This document shows positions 1 through 12,077 of a stretch of DNA of 64,000 nucleotides, in pieces (positions within the stretch are counted from its first letter, which is position 1; each line of letters starts with the position of its first letter). The DNA lies in NCBI GenBank assembly GCA_963921425.1, contig OY992833.1, positions 32,722,698 through 32,786,697 of the forward strand, written 5' to 3'. The notes beneath the pieces are model-generated. The model made no database searches, was not told the origin of the DNA, and was given only the letters and a program-made list of their open reading frames with translations. The translations under genes were made by a program, and so were the position numbers. This stretch comes from Dryas octopetala (Eukaryota > Streptophyta > Magnoliopsida > Rosales > Rosaceae).

Positions 1-855
1 GTTACTGGGTAACTGACAAGAATGGCCAACATTAAAATCACTGATCGCGAGCATGTTTGAAAAGGAGTGTGTCAAGATTCCTTAAAAAATCCTAAGAATT
101 AGCTAAGCATGCCTATATATGTTATTCAAATTTATATAATTAATTTTTTCTTTAATTAGAAAAAAAAAAAAAGACATTTTAAACATATGGATGTATGTGT
201 GTAGAGGGAGAATGCAAAAATAATTAGATATTAAGAGCTAACAAAGGAAAGCATATGGTTTTCAATCTAACGTTTTGTGGAACAAAGGAATATTTGTTGA
301 AATGTATTGCTTGCATCTATATACAGTGTATAATGGAAAAAATAGAGACAGAAAATCTCAAGGTTCCATGCAAGCCACAGTTCACTTCCAATAATACATT
401 TGCATCTCAATGACATATTTTCAGGTAATGAGAAATAAATAAACTGAGAAAATGACAAAAGTAAGAAAACAAGTCTCTGTGATTCAAACTATTCTCAAAT
501 GCTGACACCATTTTCAAATACGAATTACGAGTACTCTATTACCTATTAATTGGCTGACTACTTAATTGAAGCATGTAGCTTGTCAAAGTTTCTTACCCTG
601 CTTTGCAAAGAGGTGCAAAGAAACTGACCCATTATCGTTACATACTGATGTTTGTATACTATGTCCTAGCAGAAGAAAGGTTTGGAGGAACTATCCTAAA
701 CAGGCAGCGGAAAGAGTTGCAACTTTATGCATTGCAGCCCAGCCATTCATCTATCATGTCTTACCAAACACCATCTAAGAGACTAAGATTAATAGGCAAT
801 CATCATAGCCTCCATGCTGTGCATGATGTAGGCTTGTAGCTGAAAATTTCTCAAA

Positions 856-1028
856 GAGTAATGCTATTTGGACCAAATTAAATGACCAAATGAGAGGGAC
901 CAAGTGAGGTGTCACTTGGGGAGATGTGGAGATGAGGGACCACATGGAGATGAGGACCACCTCCCCAAGTGACACCTCACTTGGTCCCTCTCATTTGGTC
1001 ACTTAATTTGGTCCAAATAGCATTACTC
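856..1028. mobile_element. Foldback MITE with 9-bp target-site duplication (Mutator-like)
   Basis: A 173-bp element made of two 68-bp terminal inverted repeats (856-923 and 961-1028) that differ by one base, around a 37-bp loop. It starts GAGTAATGC and ends GCATTACTC. The 9-bp direct repeat TTTCTCAAA flanks it exactly at 847-855 and 1029-1037. A 9-bp duplication is typical of the Mutator superfamily, so this is probably a non-autonomous MULE-type MITE. The near-perfect arms suggest a fairly recent insertion. Confidence 0.85.
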
Positions 1029-1099
1029 TTTCTCAAAATAGATGTTTTTCAAATATATCTAACATAATAATGTGTTTCACTTTTTCTCAGAATAGAAAC

Positions 1100-1100
<1 letters not shown>

Positions 1101-1160
<60 letters not shown>
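1101..1160. repeat. (GA)n microsatellite
   Basis: An uninterrupted run of about 29 AG/GA units about 64 bases beyond the MITE's right target-site duplication. Likely length-variable between individuals. Confidence 0.95.
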
Positions 1161-1162
<2 letters not shown>

Positions 1163-1332
1163 CTAATTCCAACTTAAAAAAATGTGCAACTGTAGCCTAC
1201 ACCAAAGACCCTGTATAATTGTTACAGTGAACTTCCAGACCATGTGTTTTACAGTATAATCCATAATTTACAGGGTTTCATAAGCCACATTGCACAAAGG
1301 AAAAATGTGGGATAGGTTTCAAGAAAGCTCAC

Positions 1333-4300
1333 ATTGCAAACACGACAAATGGCCAAGGAAGTTTCCAGGAGATGCAATAGATGGATAAGCATATCCTTGG
1401 GAAGTCTCCTTGCCATTTCTACAGAATCTTTCCCAACACAGTCAGAGTCATATCCTTTAACAAGCAGTGGGTGGTCACAAGCCTGCCGGAGGCGCAAAAG
1501 CATCAAAAGGATATTCGCATAGTTTTGATTCACTGTGCCAGCAGCAGCATACGCCTGCAAGGTACGATAGAATTTAGCATGAGAATATCTAGTAAAAAGA
1601 AAAGAAACACTTATGCCAAAAAATTTATATGTTTGAAGCCTTGAATGACATTCCTCTCCAAGCTTAAAAGAAAAAATAGTAGGCCGAATGTGAGAGTAAA
1701 CATGTGCAATTACTGTTTGTGACAACAGATGATCTCATCAAGTAAGCTCTCCTCATGTCTCAATCATGTATCATAAGTTCAAATGTTCACGTCCATGCCT
1801 TCTTTACTTTTTTCTTTTCTTTATTCGACCCTAATGTAATGTACAAGTACAGCTAACCTTTTACTTTGAACCATATTATCGAAAAGATTTTTGAAGACTG
1901 ATATCATTAAAATATTAAATGACCACTTTTGTTTCCCAACTTGTTCCAGCCTTAATCTCTATTTTGGGCATGACATACTATACTATAAAGAAACGTAAAT
2001 TTGGTATAATAAGGTGTTCCCCCCACACACAATATCTATTTAATTTGAATAAAAAAGACAACAAAGTAAGCATGTATTGGGCCCATAAGAAACATTGTAC
2101 ATCTATTTTCCTTTAATAAATCTATTATCAACATTTTTCATTTACAACTCGAGACCTTAAAAGAAAAATCAGATGACTATGGTACAAAACAGTCAGAATC
2201 CACTACCTTAAGTAGAATGAATAAAATTATAGGCAACGCACCTTGAATTTAGTGCGTGAATCGGCTTCTAGCTTAGTATAGAAGGCTCGCTCCTCAGAAG
2301 AGAACTCCACTTTACTCAGGCATATTGTTTTTGGTGGTAAATTAATTATAGGTTGCCCATCAATCAATGTTCCTATACACAATAATTACTGATGATCAGC
2401 ACCAGAGAGTATAATTCAAAGTTCAAAGTAAACAAGCACATCCATACTAATTCAGACCATTGGAGTAATAACATATTAGACATTTTATTAATAGATCTAC
2501 ATATATAGCTTAAAACAATTAGTGACATGTTTGTACAAATCAATAGCTAAAGAAAGCTAGAATAAATATATCAGATAAACAACCAAACCACAATCATGAT
2601 TAATCGGGGAGGGGGAGGGGGAGGGGAAGAGAAGAATAAGTACAAGTGAAGCCAAGTGGATTCAAATTTGAAAGCTAAATCCTTTCAGCGAATTACCTAA
2701 TTTGACAAGAAAAGTAAAGCCACATATACAGCCAAAAAGGCAAACAAATGAGAGACTCATGTCATACTATGCATATTAGCATGGATCACATAAGAATTTA
2801 GAGCACATCAAGTTTAATGAATACTGAAAAGGCACAAACAGAAATAATTACCAATTATCCAGAAAGTCCAAATGACTAGGACAAAGCATACCTTTTGTTC
2901 GACGCAGCATTATAGCCCTCAGAACTGCTTGGAGCTTCTTGTAACCATTGATTGAATTTTTGGATATTGGAACCTTAATGGTATTGTAGAATGATTTATA
3001 CACAGCATAGGGGTCATATTTCAGAAATCTGAAGTAACTGTATAAATCATCAATTGCATTCTGTATTGGTGTACCAGATAGACACCACCTTCTTTTGGCT
3101 CGAAGGCTACAGCAGGCTCTAGCCACTTGAGTTCTGTGATTCTTAATTGTCTGAGCTTCATCCAGTATTACCCTAAACCAACCAACTCTTGCAAGTGGCC
3201 CAGAACCACAATCAATAGAGGAACTGTCAATTCCTTTTCTTCCCTTCTTTCCCTTCTTACTGGCAATAGAAGCCTTTTTTCGTTTCTTATTAATAGAAAA
3301 TTCAGAAGATAATCCATACTTTTCCCCATTTTTCTCATCAGCTTCATCCTCATCAACTAAAGGTTGTTTTGGGACTTCGTTGGTTACAATAGCATATGTT
3401 GTGAGAACCACATCATAGCTAGCCAGTTGTTCAGGATTCTTCGTCCTGCTGCCTCCATGATAAATAAGGACCGACAGCTTTGCTTCCTCAGAAACCTTAT
3501 CATCCAGCTCCCTAGCCCACTGTCGAAGAACACTTGCTGGACATACAACCAATGTACCAGCTGCTGGCCTCTGCTTTTTGAATGGCCGTGCAGAGGTACT
3601 AACTGCTGGGGTTGATTTAAGATCATCACATTCTTCAGTCTTATTGACTTTATCCAAACCACCACCGCCATTGTCCTCGTCATCATCCAAATTTAAAGCT
3701 TCAGTTTCATGATTGCCTAAATCTTCAGATTTTGATTTTGAATCCAAAGACCTCTGCATTTGTATAAGCGCAATCATTGATATTGTCTTACCAAGGCCCT
3801 GTAAGATAAAAGCATTATGAATCCAAGTACAGCAACAGATAAAATCTTTAGCCAAGCATCAAACAATAAGCCAGATTTAGAGGTCAGAAGACTATTATTG
3901 AATGACCTGATCATCTGCTAAGATTCCGCCTAGACAATGCAAACTTCTAGTTTCCTTCTGAAGCATCCATGCCAGGGCAATTTTCTGTGAAGTAAATGGA
4001 TTTAAGTTCAAAAACATGTATTCACAAAAATGATAAAACCAATTATAATAGATAGAGAAAAACACCTGATGTCGTAGAAGAGAGACCGACAAAAGACCAT
4101 CGGGTAAAGTAGCTTCAACTTTTGGTTGATTGAGATCCTGCAGGAACCAAACTTCCTTAGTGCTTCAAAAAGGATTTGTTGGTGTGCAACTTAAGTTAAC
4201 AATATCTAGGACCAATCTTATTCCACTGATTGCATTTAGATATCACAAAAACTGCATTAATAACTCTTGCAAACAATGCTATGTTCAACTATTTCACACA

Positions 4301-6310
4301 AACTTGTAGGTATACCAAGTGTAAATGCAGGTTGCATCTAGACTTCTGATGTCTGCTAACTCTGCTAGCCAGATTCTATAATATATAGGCTAGCAAATCG
4401 TAGTTTTGCATTTATATGCTCTTTCATTTCCTAAATCTAACCCTGTATGCTCGCCAATCTCAGTATCACATACTGACATAAAATTTTAGTTTCTTTTTCA
4501 GTTCACATAATTACCATAAATGGTAGGCAAGTACATCTGAATAAAACTACATTTGCACAGAAATAATCTATTTTCACTTTAGACCCCTCCAAAATACAGC
4601 TTATGCTCAGGTCCTTGCCAGACTTCTAGAGACCAGTATCATCTGGATATACAGCAATATATGGCATTTAGGACAGGAAACATCACATATCCTCTTATAC
4701 AGTCATACCAATTTTTAAGAATGGTCAATACTAGAAATATAGAATTCTAATAGCAGCAGAAATGTAAAAGCACCAAATTGTAAGTGGGTTTTGGGTTTTA
4801 ATTGTAATAGCAGCAGACCAGTTTCAAAAAATTCTTATTTTATAGGAAACAAATGGACGAGATGTTCATCTAAGTCAAGAGAACATACTAGAAAATACAG
4901 CAGAAACATTACAATTAAAACATAACTCCCCCTGATCAAGATAAATCAAACTAAAAAGAAAGTCTCCAAGTTTACTGGTTTACTGGTTTACTGGTTTCTT
5001 CTCAAAATATATATATTCTACTACTGATACATTTCTTTTATTAATTATGAATATGGTGGCAGTAGTGATAGCGGGGCTGATGATGGCAACCACAGTGAAG
5101 AGCGTGGTTGAAGCAGTGGTGCCAATTTAGGAGTTGGGGATGGATGGTTGTAGCATGACCAATACATATGGTGATAGCTGTGGTGCTGTTGTGGCTAGTC
5201 AAAGATTACAATGATGGTAGTGGCAACAGTGGTGATGAATGGAGCAGGTGCCAGCAGTGAAAAGGGTGGTGGTGAAAGATAATTCTTGTATAATGAAAGC
5301 ATATCCTTCCTAAAGATTGCAAAATATGCCAATTACTTAAACTTTCTGGTTAGACAATTATTTAACTTAGACTCATACAAAACAAGGAAAAGGTCCAGAT
5401 CTTATTTACACTGTGCAGACATTTTGAACAATATTAGAAATGGTGGAAAGAAATACCTGTAATGCAGCTTGATATACCAGTCTCTCGTCACTTTCAGCAA
5501 CCCTTTCTTCACCTACACCAGGGTGGTATGCTGGTTCACTTGAACTAGCAAACTGGGAAGTAGAAAATGACTTTACATGCATCAAAGAGGGAGGCAGGAT
5601 CCTACTTCCACTGCCTTCAGACAAAATAAATTCATTGCCATTGACCCTGAGAGAATGGTCTCTCATAAAGCCCTTGCTATTGGTTACACTTGGCGCTGCT
5701 GAATGGTAAGAGGTTCCATAAGTATCACCAAACCGACGGTGGGCCATGTTATCTATTGCAGTGTTTAATTTAGTGCTTGGTGCTGGCTGAATAGATAATG
5801 GAAGGGTCCTCTTCAGAGCATGTTGGGATGAAATTTTCTCATAGTCTGTAGCAGAAATATTAGCAATTCGTGAATTAATAGTCTGCGGCTGACTCACATT
5901 TCCATTTTCTGTGAAATGCGTAGAACCATCTTCTCGGACAACCTGTCGATTGGAGGCTCTAATGTCATCACTTGAACCAGGATGAAACTTTTGTTTCACC
6001 TGTGCATGGTGATTAACATTAGAAGAGCTTCCATTAGAAGCATATGCCCTTCTAGGGGAAGGCACCTTTCTAGACTTTCCAGCATAGTCTGCAAATTTAA
6101 TCAATTATCATGTGATTAATAATACATAGAACTTAACTTTAAACATAGGCAGGCTCTTAAAATACAAAACCCAGTCTAACCTTGGCTCCTTGAATTTGAG
6201 CCAGATGTAGATTCCCAATGTGGAAGAATTCTACCAATGACAGATAAGGACTCTTCCATCTCTAATTCACTATCGGACGAACTAATATCTATAAATTCCC
6301 TTTGAGCCAT
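1333..6310 (-). CDS. CHR28: SNF2-family helicase-like transcription factor, CHR28/FRG type (partial, 3' end outside window)
   Basis: ATP-dependent SWI/SNF2 chromatin-remodelling protein expected to act in the nucleus; Arabidopsis relatives (CHR27/CHR28) act in RNA-directed DNA methylation. Visible coding exons, in transcript order: 6310-6181, 6088-5457, 4137-4066, 3984-3907, 3798-2892, 2372-2242, 1554-1333; together 724 codons in one frame with GT-AG junctions. A low-complexity Ser-rich N-terminus precedes the helicase core. Motif I is DDQGLGKT (about residues 302-309, split by an intron), motif II is LDEAQ (about 516), motif III is SGTPIQN (about 545), then LRRTKG and the RQACDHPLL segment. 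The last visible exon ends in CRVCN, the first half of the RING finger typical of this family. The rest of the RING and the HELICc domain are not seen in 1-1332, so they lie to the left or are lost. Start chosen at the ATG followed by AQREFIDISS. The gene symbol rests on family resemblance. Confidence 0.88.
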
Positions 6311-7425
6311 GAAGGTTGAAAGTTGAGTTTTCCTTTCTCCAACGAATTTAGAAAGAGAGTTCCTTGAAGGTAAGCCAATCTGAAATTAAGAAGTATTGTC
6401 GAGATCTCATGGTGCAGCAACATAACCAGAGGAGCAACAGGTTTTATTAAAATGACTCACCACATCTGTGCAATGCTTTGAGATGAAACTGCCAATCCAT
6501 CCACTTAAAAAGGAGCAACATCTCCAAGTTGAATCAAAGAAATCATGAAGATGATCCACATGACCAAACATCTAAGCAAACTGCATCCCTCTTCCTCCAG
6601 AACAGCAGATTAAGGTGTGGTTAAAAACTTGATTTTGGAAACCTCTTGCACGGGAAATAAAATTTTTCAAACTGCACAGGAATGGATGCAAGAAGGAAGG
6701 ATCAATTTATCTGTCTTTTCTTGTGTGATACGATAGCTTAGATAATGGTTATATAGCTTATATAGAAAGCGTGAAACAACTAGCATATTTTAAAAAACAT
6801 CAAAACAGGAATAAAATCACTACTGCATGAAATCAAGGGATGATTTGGAAAACAACTAAGGAAGATAAGATCATCCGTGTTATCTCAAGTGATAATCATA
6901 AGAATACAGTAGATACGTGTCTAATCAACACTTCATTAGTTTTATATAACTATTGAAACACAATAAGAAAACATATAAAATAAGCATCAATTAACAGGCA
7001 TGTCTGACCTTTTTTATCCAATGAAAAGAAATGAAAAGGTGTCATAATTAAGAATGAAGATTAAGTTGATTTTGGTTCAGAGGTTAGAAGCATTACATAG
7101 GGCCACACTCATGCAAGAGCTATCGGGATTAATTCCTATATGCAGGTCTTCACTGTTACCAGGATAAGTCAAACAGAAGCAAACCTTAGCAAGGCAGGAA
7201 GCCTCTCCAACGAACATAATAAGTATCACCAAAAGAAATATTTTAACTTGGAAGAGGCAGGGTAAGGTCGTAAGGAAGTTGCATTATCACGTACTTATCA
7301 GTTACTGTTTGATTTCATACGGGTATATCTAGATACATGCAGTACGAACTAGGCATAACCCAATAACAGTTTGATTGATCATTTGATATTCAAGGATTTG
7401 GCTGATCATTTAATTGATTAGCCGA

Positions 7426-7761
7426 CAGGAGGCCCCAGTTTCGAGCCTGGGTCCGCCAAGTGGGTTTGGGGGATTTCTGGGTATCAAAAAAAAAAAAAAA
7501 AAGCCGGATGCTCAAAATCTATGGTAGACTGCTACTAGTGAACCCTGATATTAGTAAAATCAAAAGGCTAATACTTGAATTAGGGAATAACTTCTCTCGT
7601 CGCATAACTACTGAACACCCTAAATATACTCAATAATGGAAACTTGATCCTCTCATCTCCGACTATAATTTTTCTTAAAAAAATACAAATATAACCTAAG
7701 TCCTAAATACAACACCCATAAACAAGCTTCACAAGCCCTTCCAGAATTCAACGATTGCTAC
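7426..7761. repeat. 337-bp direct duplication, copy 1
   Basis: This segment recurs at 7813-8150 with only a few base changes and a slightly different poly(A) length. Each copy begins CAGGAGGCCCCAG and ends CAACGATTGCTAC. Copies are separated by about 51 bp. Near the left end of each copy is a stretch with a tRNA B-box-like motif (TTTCGAGCC) followed after about 45 bases by TC and a run of As, reminiscent of a 5'-truncated SINE. It lies in the leader intron of the CHR28-like gene. Confidence 0.85.
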
Positions 7762-7812
7762 TACCTACCTATTTGCTAGAGTTTCCTGCTTCCTAAAGAT
7801 TGTAGGGTTTGG

Positions 7813-8150
7813 CAGGAGGCCCCAGTTTCGAGCCTGGGTCCGCCAAGTGGGTTTGGGGGATTTCTGGGTATCAAAAAAAAAAAAAAAAATAGCCGGATGC
7901 TCAAAATCTATGGTAGACTGCTACTAGTGAACCCTGATATTAGTAAAATCAAAAGGCTAATACTTGAATTAGGGAATAACTTCTCTCGTCGCATAACTAC
8001 TGAACGCCCTAAATATACTCAATAATGGAAACTTGATCCTCTCATCTCCGACTATAATTTTTCTTAAAAAAATACAAATATAACCTAGGTCCTAAATACA
8101 ACACCCATAAACAAGCTTCACAAGCCCTTCCAGAATTCAACGATTGCTAC
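7813..8150. repeat. 337-bp direct duplication, copy 2
   Basis: Second copy of the unit at 7426-7761. The arrangement, same orientation with about 51 bp between, fits a local segmental duplication rather than two independent insertions because non-repetitive intron sequence is duplicated along with the SINE-like part. Confidence 0.85.
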
Positions 8151-8363
8151 AAATTTTGTATAGATATTAGTACCAACAAAATTTAGGTTAAACCCAGAAG
8201 AGAATGGCCAATTGCAAAGATAATGCAATGGTTATAAGAAAAGTGATCAGCGAAGCCATTTTGGTTCAGTACAAAGCTCATCATGGTGAATCCAAGTTCA
8301 AATCTTTACACATTCAAATACACAGAACATAAGAGAAACAAAAAATTAAAAGGGAAGCAAAAC

Positions 8364-8460
8364 CTGTAACGCTGTAATGGCCGATTCTCCGCACTGTTTA
8401 TAGGGTTTTCAGGGAAGAGAGATAGACGGAGAGAGAGCCAACGGTAGCGTTTAGAACAAT
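8364..8460 (-). other. Probable 5' untranslated exon of the CHR28-like gene
   Basis: On the minus strand a CT-rich leader of about 100 bases ends in TTACAG followed by the donor GTTTTGC. The first coding exon begins at an acceptor at 6379, leaving about 70 bases of leader before its ATG at 6310. The resulting leader intron is about 2 kb and carries a 337-bp direct duplication. The upstream boundary is approximate. No transcript evidence is available. Confidence 0.5.
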
Positions 8461-8464
8461 GGAA

Positions 8465-10780
8465 GAGATCTTCTATTGCGAACGTAAGACCAAAAAAACA
8501 AAAAAGAAAAATAGTGTCAAACTAATAAATACTAACGTCTTCAACTTTTTTTCTGAAATAACAGTATAACACTTTAACGGAAGCGAAAAAAATAATATTT
8601 TTTCGTCAAACGAAAATTGTTTTGTTTTCTCATAATCCTAGGCTCCTAACGCAACGTCTCTATTAAAATATTGAGTATTCTAGATAATTAAAGCGACAAT
8701 CTAGTATGAATGTATGAGTGAACATAATTTTAATTTTTTTGGTCGGTAATTATAAAGTCATTTGAATATGATATATCCAGATCCAAAAAAAAAAAAAAGT
8801 AATAAACTCTTTTATTTTGGAAACTCTTTTACTCCTTTTTTTTTTTCTCCTTTTGTTCAACAGTTCTAGGAAGTCAACAAGTTACAAGTTACAAGTTACA
8901 ACTTTACAAGTACAAGTTCCTAGAAACGCTTGACCAGACAGTATAAAAAGAAGATGGGCTGAGCGGAGAAACAGAGAAGGTGGAAAGCCCACTGGTGTTT
9001 TGGAAATTTGCATCTAATACTAAATATAACTAATTCATCATTGTATGTTTTTTTTAAATAAAAAAAATATGAAACATTTATTAATTCATATTTAAGAAAA
9101 AAATTTGATTCGTAAAAAGTCATATTGGATTTGGTTTCAGTTTTTTTCTTCATATATTGGATGTCCAACTTAGATAAAAATGGTGGGCCTAGAAGGTTAA
9201 ACACACATGTGACATGTCAAAACATTTTTTTTATAAGTTAGGTTTCTTCATGTATCTATTTGTAATTTTAGCAAGGGGTTAAACTAAGAATGTAACAAAA
9301 AAAAAACTAAGAAAAATGAGCAAATTTCATTTAAATGTCAACTGTTGTTGTAATTTTATCCTACATTAGTCAAGTTTAATCTACTTGATATCATGTATTT
9401 TGGTAGTCAAAAAAATAATAATTTTTGTTGTTACAACGGAGGAATCGATCACTGGAATTAACATTCTTACTTTATTTTTTGTGACTTTGTTTTTGTCTGT
9501 CAAAGTTAATTATCCAATGTCCTATTAATATAAATATACCGTTTAATAATATTTTTACATGTTAAATTAGTTATATCACGAGTCGGTGTATCGATTGTAC
9601 CTAATAATTTTTATTCTATAAGGTAAGAAATCTAATCTAACTTACTTTTATAATTTTATACACAATATGTTAAAAAGTTAAAGAAGAATAAAACCCTTTT
9701 TCTTTTACTTTGGATTTTGGAAGCTCAAACATAGCCCTAAAACGACGGGCCTTCAGCATTCCTATTGGCTATTTGGCTATTTGGCAGCGGGCTGTATGGG
9801 CTAGCTTTCAATTCAAGCACATTCAAATTTCAATTCAATTATATGGATAAGGATAACTACTTGACCTTATATTGCTGATCCATCTTGGAACCTCAAACAA
9901 ACCTCAATTCCCTCTCTAAAGTCAAAACTCAAACCTAAAAACAAAAACAACATATATGAATATATGATTGAGATGAATTATCTTAATATTTTTTTGGTCG
10001 AAATTCATTTTGGGTCCTTTTTTCGAAGCAAAATAATAATTTAAGGGGGTTTCCTTTTTTTATTTGGTTCTAGGCTTCTAGCAGACTAGCACACTGAGTG
10101 CATGATTTCTGGTACAATTCCTGTAAAAGTAGCACGAAATTAAGAAAATTGGTAACGGTGAAGGGCATTGGGGTAAAATTAAAGTGATTAAAAGGCAGAG
10201 GCCGCAGAGTACAGAGTACTAGAGGGAGTTGGCAGGTAAAAGCCTAAAGCCTAAAAGGCTGAGAGTGACGGGTGAAGGCACAATATCTGCCGGGCCTTAG
10301 CCTTCATTTAAGTGCTTGATTTGTTTCCAAGTTTGTGACCCGATTCATATTCCATCCAGAATAATAAAGATTGCTTAAAATATTCTTTTATTTAACAAAA
10401 TAGCCATATAAAAAAAACAGAAAAAAGTTATATAGAAACAACTTAATAAATAAAAGTATAATTGTAAAATACAATTATTAAAATAAAATTTATAAAAAAT
10501 ATAAAAATCCACTCAACTACCTGTAAAAAAAAAACGATGAAAAGATATAAAGCAATGAGAATAAAATACACAATAAAAAAATGAATTGACATGGCAAGAG
10601 GCAAGAGGCTAGTATTCCATTTAAGGATGAGAGCTTATTTGCATTGCATTCGTATGCACACCCTTTGAAGTCATAGACAGCGCCGTAGACTTGACAGCAT
10701 CGACAAAGCACTTCACGAGACTTGACTACGAAAGAGACAGAGACAGAGCCGTACAGAGAGGTTTGCCTCAGGAGTCGCTT
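8465..10780. other. AT-rich intergenic region, no gene recognised
   Basis: Between the CHR28-like leader and the small gene at 11022 there are many A/T homopolymers and only short reading frames without recognisable similarity. Nothing further could be supported. Confidence 0.6.
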
Positions 10781-10783
10781 CCA

Positions 10784-10792
10784 CTATATATG
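10784..10792 (+). promoter_or_regulatory. Candidate TATA box of the small gene at 11022
   Basis: The motif CTATATATG lies about 230 bases before the ATG at 11022. It is followed by a CT-rich leader-like stretch (about 10913-10970, runs of CT and TCTCTG). This is the usual plant arrangement of TATA box then pyrimidine-rich 5' UTR. Inferred from sequence only. Confidence 0.45.
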
Positions 10793-11021
10793 CATGGGCC
10801 ATGGCTTCATCTCAACTAATTAAATTAAGGTCAAGCCTTGCCCTCCAAGCCTCACCACGAGGTCCACAACCACAAACAACACTCCTAGTGGCTAGTGGCT
10901 AGTGGCTACTACTCCTCTCTCTCTCTCTCTCGCTCACCATCCTGTGTCTCTGTCTCTGTCTCTGTCTCCACCGTTGCTTTAATTAATTTGTTCTCAATCA
11001 AGCTAGAAGCCTAGAACTAAA

Positions 11022-11234
11022 ATGGGTGTGAGTGTGATTGAGTTGCGTCTTGATCCGAATGGGGTGATTGCGTGTGGGAAGAGAAAGTTGAGGAGCTGGT
11101 GTTGGAGGGTTCGAGCAGAGATTCGAAGGCAATCTATGTCCAAGCAGCACAAGATGAAGAGGTTCAGCTGCCACTATGATCCCTTCAGTTATGCTCTCAA
11201 CTTTGATAATGGCAACTTTGGTTTCTTCTGTTAA
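11022..11234 (+). CDS. Small uncharacterised plant protein (70 aa) with a C-terminal YDPFSYALNFD motif
   Basis: A short intronless reading frame starting MGVSVIEL and ending in NGNFGFFC. The middle is very basic with several Arg, Lys and Trp residues. The C-terminal part contains HYDPFSYALNFDNG, which resembles a conserved tail I associate with a family of small unannotated eudicot proteins in which FxYDPxSYALNFD is the most constant segment. There is no signal peptide or membrane segment, so a soluble location is likely. Its own TATA-like box and CT-rich leader support it being a real gene. The function is unknown; I have no basis for assigning a pathway. A chance reading frame is the main alternative, but the motif argues against it. 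Confidence 0.68.
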   Translation: MGVSVIELRLDPNGVIACGKRKLRSWCWRVRAEIRRQSMSKQHKMKRFSCHYDPFSYALNFDNGNFGFFC

Positions 11235-12000
11235 TCCACTGCCATATATCAATTAGCATTTAGCAACGTACCTAGCTACTAATGAACTATGTACTTGAGC
11301 GAGCAAGCTAGCTTTAATTATTTAGTATCGATCAGCTGTCTTTAATATCTTACTTTTTTTTTTTTTTTTTTTTTATGTCAGAGCGAGATTAATGCATGTG
11401 ATTATAGCTTATATATATAATTAGCCTTGAATACATAGAACACTAGCTTGCAACAAGTCTCAATTTGTTGAATTATGGACTTGACCTCTACGTTAAGGAG
11501 AATCCGAGAATACTACTGTCATTATACATACATGCATGCCATGGTTTGGTTTGTTTTGTATAGGACACGTACTACACATATATTAATAGTTATTTGCAAA
11601 TATCTATTTATCCACACGAAAAATTATTACATAATAATTTACAAAATAATAAAAAAGATTACTTTACCCTTTCTTTATCACTAGTCTATAGATCTCCATA
11701 TTTACAAAAGTTGTTACAAAAGCTATACTAATTGTCATTTGTGAGAGTCTTAGACTTGTAGATGAGGAAGACCAATCCCAATTGCCCATGCCGTGTGTTG
11801 TTACGTTAATAGCTAGCAAAGCTACAAAGGGATGAACGGGAAATACAGAGATATATTTTTGGATTAGCAATTTCAATTGGCCTTGCTTTCAAATTGTGCA
11901 ACCACTCTGTTCTAATCAAAGACACAACAAAATTATGGGAATAAACTTGATGTGGGTCTTTATACAATTGGGAGTTGGTTTCACGAAGGTTTCTATCTTA
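11235..12000. other. Intergenic region, no gene recognised
   Basis: Probable 3' UTR of the small gene, then AT-rich sequence with a long T run near 11350. Frames at 11475-11684 (+) and 11664-11876 (-) have no recognisable similarity. Confidence 0.55.
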
Positions 12001-12077
12001 GGCCCAACAGCCCATCAGAGACCACAAGAAAAATAGCCCAAGGGCCCATCAGAGCAAAGAAAAAAGAAAGAAGCCCA
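12001..12077 (+). promoter_or_regulatory. Cluster of five site II (TGGGCY) elements upstream of the HMGB6-like gene
   Basis: Within 77 bp there are five copies of the complement of TGGGCC/T: 12001-12006, 12009-12014, 12035-12040, 12043-12048 and 12072-12077. The pair spacing and the flanking word CCCATCAGAG repeat. Site II elements bind TCP-type factors and are typical of promoters of proliferation and housekeeping genes. They lie 340-416 bp before the ATG. A TATA-like run sits at about 12337-12356. Confidence 0.6.

Larger units (their letters stand above)
1..1332. other. Intronic or flanking DNA beside the truncated CHR28-like gene
   Basis: No exon matching the RING or HELICc part of CHR28 was recognised on the minus strand here. 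Two overlapping plus-strand reading frames (566-778 and 603-839) are not recognisable proteins. The identifiable content is a Mutator-like MITE at 856-1028 and a GA microsatellite at 1101-1160. Confidence 0.5.

Noticed and set aside
566-839. Two overlapping plus-strand frames of 70 and 78 codons
   Set aside because: No recognisable similarity, no promoter or splice support, and they lie in probable intron of the minus-strand CHR28-like gene.
5040-5280. GGTGGTGATG-rich stretch considered as a Gly-rich coding exon
   Set aside because: It lies in an intron of the minus-strand CHR28-like gene; no reading frame continues through splice sites.
7426-7500. Possible tRNA gene because of a B-box-like TTTCGAGCC
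   Set aside because: No A box, no acceptor stem or cloverleaf could be drawn; a truncated SINE-like sequence is more likely.
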